The translations under genes were made by a program, and so were the position numbers. This document shows positions 59,045 through 64,000 of a stretch of 64,000 nt of DNA, piece after piece. Origin of the DNA: Siphonodentalium dalli (lineage: Eukaryota; Mollusca; Scaphopoda; Gadilida; Siphonodentaliidae); assembly GCA_032622095.1 (NCBI GenBank), contig CP136068.1, positions 3,635,314-3,699,313 on the forward strand, read 5' to 3'. Within the stretch, counting starts at the first letter, position 1. Each line of letters begins with the position of its first letter. The notes beneath the pieces are model-generated. The model worked only from the letters and a program-made list of their open reading frames with translations, had not been told where the DNA came from and did no database searches.

Positions 59045-59176
59045 AGAAAATTATCAATGGAAGCATCCGGCATCCGATATATGTGGCCGACGGCATCCGG
59101 CGTACGGTGGTCTGGCATCCGGAATACGCCATAACAGACCCGCATCCGGCGTACGAAAAGGGGGGTCGTCACCCTC
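59045..59176 (-). repeat. Right inverted terminus with GCATCCGG subterminal repeats
   Basis: It ends AGGGGGGTCGTCACCCTC, the exact inverse of 49916-49933, followed by ATGAAT. Inside are five GCATCCG words. Unusually, GGCATCCGGAATACGCCATA here has the same orientation as at the left end, so only the outermost 18 bp are inverted. Confidence 0.65.
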
Positions 59177-62100
59177 ATGAATCGACAAGAAACACACACT
59201 TATGGACAAAGCAGAAGATATATTCAGGTTATCGTAAATTCGGTCGATGGTGAAAGCTACATGATGACGTTGCTCGTCGAGTTTAGTTGAAATCGACATG
59301 ATGACATTTTATGAATGAAATGAACATGATGATATCGACAAGCTTTTTTGTACAGTACACATCTCAATCGGATTGCGCACAGCGTCAATAATATAATGGT
59401 TAATTTCAGTAAAATACTCCCCTCTAGACAACAACCAACAGTCTTGACTTTTGAATACTTTCAGTTTGATGTTTGTAGTTTATATTCTATAATAACTTGT
59501 TCAAAAGGAATGGCTTTTAAAAGTTTTTTATTTAGGTTTTAAGTCTGAGTCGGTGAGCTCGTAATCTGTTTGCATTGTGAATTTCTTATTTCTCACATGC
59601 CTTGATGTATGTTATGATTGACCTAATATATACACGAAATTGCTATAGAACCCACTCTGTCGATGAACCCCTGTGCATGTCTGGCGTGTAATTACACCAC
59701 GATATAATGCCTATTGCCCTAAGTTAATCTTATTTGATGGGAATACGCATCTATGAAGTTATTTTATAGGATGAAAAAGACACAGATATATCCTAGCTTA
59801 TGCGTGTGTTTTAGCTGTGGTTCGTTAATTACGCTAGCGTATGGTCATATTATTGTTGTTACTCTGGCGTTCAGTATTTTTTGGAGCACGCGCGACGTGG
59901 CGTGACGTCATTACCAAACGTTCTTGTCATAGAAATCGGATATATAAAGACTAGAATGGCAGTCGCGATCTGATTGGCCCATGTCGTTTGTGGCAACAGG
60001 ACGCCATTGCTGATCAGGGCAAAAGACGTAAACAAGTCCACGTGTTTCTCATGTGTTTTGTTAATGGCGAATTCAAGTTACTTTACAAATCTACTTTTTT
60101 CGACAATTTGGAAATTTAGAAATACAAAAACGGTATTGTTGCAATGAACTGAATATTCATATACTATGATGGAGTTGTGCTAGGACTATACTTTGAACGC
60201 TATTTTGAGAGTATTAGATGAAAATGGGGATTCGATTGTCGATTCTGGACGCTGTCGTTTCGCAATGGACAGGTCACTTTGGAAATTCAAATTTATGTTT
60301 TAGAGGAATGTTCATCTACCACGAGTCAAACTTATTCAGCTGTAATATGTCTAGAACAATTGTCTGCAGAGTATACAAACATTCTTTTTGGAAAAAGATT
60401 CAAAAATTACGATCCAAATTGGGAAGTAAATCACCCATTTTCGTTGGTTTCCTTAGTTTTTCTCCGATGGTGATCCAGCGTGGGGCGTTTAAACACTGCT
60501 AGCAAGGGGTTATTACTGAGATATTCGAATTTGATGATTATTTAATAAATTGTTATTTATTAATTTCACTTTTTGCTTGTATTTATTCTCCAAAAATCAA
60601 TTTGATTGTCACTCAACCATGGTCGTTTCATACCTTTCGCACCACACTTGTCCAGTTTTGGTTGTTTCGCACCGTACATGTATATGTGGTCATTTCACCT
60701 ACATGTTTCCCACAAATGTTGATAGGTCATGTATACCATGTGAATTTTTTTTTGATTTCTTACCTTAATGACAGAGAACATTTGATTTAATGCTTAACTA
60801 GAATGCACTCAGAGAGATGCCAACGTGCGCAAAACTGTAATAAACACTAATTTAAAAAATAATTTCACTGTATTTTACTTAATTTATTTAATTTAATTTA
60901 ATGTTAGCAAAAAAAGACAATTTCCATTTCTCATTTCATCACAGATAAAAGACAAATTACTATATTAATCATTTAAGTAATTAAAACCAATTCCATGTTG
61001 CCGAAAGGATGAGACTTTAATATCGATTACATTTTTTTCAGCGGCATATTTGGATTTACATTTTCCGATAGTCAAAGTTGACCAAAGGAGCAATTATAAG
61101 AAATAATTAATACTATTTGTGTAAATATTTATAGCAGCCAATATGCAACAATAAATATCAATAATTAATCAATAATTAATCAATAACGATCATTTTATGT
61201 AATAACTAGAATGCACTCTCTGGAGCTGCCTATACTTGCGCCCATCACACATTCGGCATGCATGTGTTGCGGTGTCTTACCGACAGCAGTTTGAATCACG
61301 GGTGCTGGCCCCTCGTTTGAGAGAGATCGATAAAAAATATATAGATATCAAATCTCAGTTCATCCATCGCTGAAATAGTTGTGTGTACGGACATAATATC
61401 TCTATTATCTCAAGTTGATATATTACACTATTATAAATGCTAGTCTTAGTAATACGTACGAGTTGTTTGACATATTTATAGAACATTATAGACATCGTTC
61501 ATATAAAGATACGAAACGAAGTTGTTGGCAGATGGAATAGCCAGTCCGTGTAACACGAGTCTCAGCTGTCTGGACATCGACGCAATCATGTCTGGTGTTT
61601 TGCGCGCCCATGTAGCTCGTGACGTCCTGAAGTGCGTCATGACGTCATGATCGGTTTCCAGAAAGAAATCATTCAAAATTGTTAATTTATGAACGATTTA
61701 TTACCAAAATAAAACCAGATGACGATGCAAATTAAGTATATATCTTGATTTAAATTACAATTGATGCAACCATTTCATATTTTGCGTGTCCATTATTTAC
61801 AGTATGTAGTTCCGGTATGACGTAACATGTTCGCGGAAGGACAGACAGCAGACAAAGATCCGAACCGAAAACATTACTTGCGTCCAGCATGGACTGGCGC
61901 AAGTAATAACATTGCAATACTTGACGGCAACCGGGCAATTAAACAAATTTCTTTTTTTGCGAAGAAAAAAAAACTGTTACTGTGGCAAAAGTTTCATGTT
62001 ATTTTACCGGTATACTCAAATTACTCAATGGTATGAATGGTCCAAATGATACCTGTATGAAAAGTCCACAACCCTGGTGCGAAACATCTCTATGTGAAAC

Positions 62101-62574
62101 TTCCACGACAAAATGTCCAGCACACTATTGGTTATTCATTCCTTTTTACATTATTTCAAAATAAGGGTAATACTAACTAAGCAGCATATTACTTTTAGTA
62201 TTAAGTTGAATCTTGAACTAAATGTATAGTCACAGAGGTTTTTCGTAAAGAAAACGAGTAAAAAAAAATTGGAATTAAAAATGAGGGTGCCACTTTAATT
62301 AACAAATTCATCGCTATTCTATTTTACAAATGCAATTCTTTGTATTTTTATTCTTACTCGTTTTCCTAATGAGAAATCTTTGCACAAGAGGTCTGGAACT
62401 CTTATGATCGCAGAAATCAGGGATACAATGTCGGTCTGTCAGCCCTCCCTTGGAAGAAAATTTCCTGATGGCCATATCGGTTCAAAGGTATGCGACTGGT
62501 TGCCTAAAAATAATTTCAAACTAAAATTTGGTGGAGAATTCAAGTGAAATATTTCAACCTATTTTATTGTGAAC
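59177..62574. other. Unassigned stretch, possibly containing uncalled exons
   Basis: No transposon signature was found. Two overlapping plus-strand frames at 60218-60502 and 60206-60473 and a minus-strand frame at 61476-61676 look slightly more protein-like than background but match nothing I recognise. Palindromic TGACGTCA sites occur at about 59901 and 61643. Confidence 0.35.
59895..59950 (+). promoter_or_regulatory. Possible promoter: CRE-like and TATA-like boxes
   Basis: A full CRE palindrome TGACGTCA (about 59901-59908) is followed by GATATATAAAG about 30 nt later. Overlapping frames follow downstream at 60218-60502 and 60279-60473, but neither has a recognisable domain. Speculative, because AT-rich DNA gives TATA boxes by chance. 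Confidence 0.25.
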
Positions 62575-62820
62575 TGTTGAATCCACAACTGATATTGTAT
62601 GAAATTTCCAACTGTTGAACATTTTGACCAATGTTTATGGTGAGGCAAACTGATGGTCATCACCGGGCATTCACCGCATCTTGGGCAAAAGTTGAAGCAA
62701 TGCCTTGTTTCTCCATGGATGAGTGACTCACTGAAATACGATATATACCGGTACAAACGTGTACAGTGGAGAACACGAATGGTCCCCCGTGTTGGAAATT
62801 TCACACCAAATAGGTTGTAA
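62575..62820 (-). repeat. Dispersed repeat related to 17285-17380
   Basis: TGAAATTTCCAACTGTTGAA followed by CATTTTGACCA is the inverse of the 17290 region. GGAAATTTCACACC...AATAGGTTG recurs at 62789-62815. It may be a degraded element with its own internal repeat. Confidence 0.5.
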
Positions 62821-62839
62821 ACACACAGGCCTGGGAACT

Positions 62840-63258
62840 TTAAAGGTACTCAATCCGATCAGACGCACCTAAATTACTATTTCTTTGGCTTCGGGGATAA
62901 AAAATATTTGATTCGAGTCGATGAACCCACCCATCAAAGCTCAGAATTATCAGATATTGATTTTTGAAGTATGTTTTATTTCTCGAGATGTATACTAATA
63001 ATTCGCACAGAAACACGAGGACAAGCGGACACTTGATTTTAGAGTTATCCATCTTCACCGCAATTTTGTCTGAGAACACTCTTGGCTTGTTATTGGGCCA
63101 CAAACAATAGAAATAATAAACTTCAAAAATCGATATCTGATCACTCGGAGCGTTGATGGGTACCAGGGTAGGTTCCTCGAATTGAATCAAATATTTGTTA
63201 CCACTCGAAGCCAAAGAAATAGTAATTTAGGAGCGTCTGATCGGATTGAGTAACTTTA
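62840..63258. mobile_element. MITE family E, copy 3
   Basis: TTAAAGGTACTCAATCCGAT at the left and ATCGGATTGAGTAACTTTA at the right are the ends of TIRs that extend more than 100 bp (CAGACGC, AATTACTATTTCTTTGGCTT). No coding sequence. Confidence 0.82.
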
Positions 63259-64000
63259 CAATCTAAATTTATTATATACATGCGCAGTCCTTGAAATTGG
63301 CAATGGCAATAAGCAAAGCTGTGGGAAATGCTTCCGCAACATGTGGCATCTAACATTCCGCATATTTAATTTGCCGTGGGACATTTGCCTAATTTCGATG
63401 GCTGCATGCGTATATCCAAGGATATATTTTTCCTGGGTATAAAATAATAAATATGAATTGAAAACCCTTCTATTAATTAATATTGATTTTATTTTGAATT
63501 TTCTGGTATAATACATAACGGTACAATCTGTGAGATTTTTAAGTTCGCGGAAATATTCGGTGCAGAGCAAGTAGGAGAACTCTATCTGAGTTTTCCTTAA
63601 AGTTTCATTATGGTTTGTTCTAAAAATAGTAACAGAAAATGTCCCATTTGATTATCGCATTATATCGATTTATATATAGAGGATCGCTAATGAGTGACAG
63701 TTGCAATTCTATACACAATTTATTAACCGAGTGAACTGAATTCGAACGAATCTCTAATTGAATTAAGTGGACAAAGTTAATACATTTTGTATAGAATTGC
63801 GACGAATTTGAGATACTTTTTATCACATAATCACATTTTAGCAAGGTAATAAAAATCTCGAAATGACTGGGGTTAAAACAAATTAATGCTGATTTATTTA
63901 TCACAACCAGAGAGGAAGAAAAGAAACCTTCAATAAAAAATATAGTTCCAATTTAAATGTGTCTTTTCTTGTTGAGAGAATTGTTCAACCACCATGTTTA
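63259..64000. other. Non-genic stretch to window end
   Basis: AT-rich. The minus-strand frames at 63256-63570 and 63620-63904 lack recognisable features and are judged chance. Confidence 0.4.

Noticed and set aside
63256-63904. Minus-strand frames of 94-104 codons
   Set aside because: AT-rich composition, no domain, no splice context.

Overview
The window looks like repeat-dense chromosomal DNA from a marine invertebrate, most probably a bivalve mollusc. The support is the AT-rich background, spliceosomal introns, tRNA-derived SINE-like units, many foldback/MITE elements, LINE and Ty3/gypsy-like fragments, and dispersed families that end in GACGGACGG-type tails. The species cannot be named from the sequence. 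I see no rRNA, no convincing tRNA gene and no recognisable host housekeeping gene.

Layout: (1) 1-3972 is an 80-bp satellite. (2) 3973-17654 is a mosaic of dispersed repeats (families A, B, C, F), foldbacks and nested MITEs, including a 1,001-bp TIR element inserted into a family-C copy and a 272-bp TA-flanked MITE. (3) 17655-19030 is a 16-bp minisatellite that abuts 19031-24316, a modular 12-bp/25-bp satellite nearly free of stop codons in all six frames. (4) 24317-27952 holds dispersed repeats and a decayed Mutator-like transposase fragment. (5) 27953-35913 is a 64-bp satellite of about 124 units. (6) 36080-37024 is an internally deleted Ty3/gypsy-type retrotransposon with an integrase remnant, one 3' LTR and a reconstructable empty site. 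(7) 37614-43275 is a run of MITEs (piggyBac-like TTAA, MULE-like with 9-bp TSD), foldbacks and minisatellites. (8) 44982-49539 is a 4.56-kb giant foldback element with arms of about 1.3 kb around a minisatellite loop. (9) 49916-59176 is bounded by 18-bp inverted termini and a 6-bp direct repeat. It contains the only apparently intact protein gene, a four-exon Mutator-like (MULE) transposase with a PHD-type zinc finger on the minus strand. Intron 2 of that gene carries a 5'-truncated LINE in sense orientation. (10) 59177-64000 is mostly unassigned sequence with one further MITE.

The four largest arrays alone make up about 18.6 kb, 29% of the window. The logic of the region is nested mobile DNA. 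Several insertions can be read precisely because a related uninterrupted copy or target-site duplication is present: the foldback in family C, the 1,001-bp element, the LTR element, the 9-bp-TSD MITE and the LINE in the MULE intron. Very long open frames inside the arrays are repeat artefacts, not genes.
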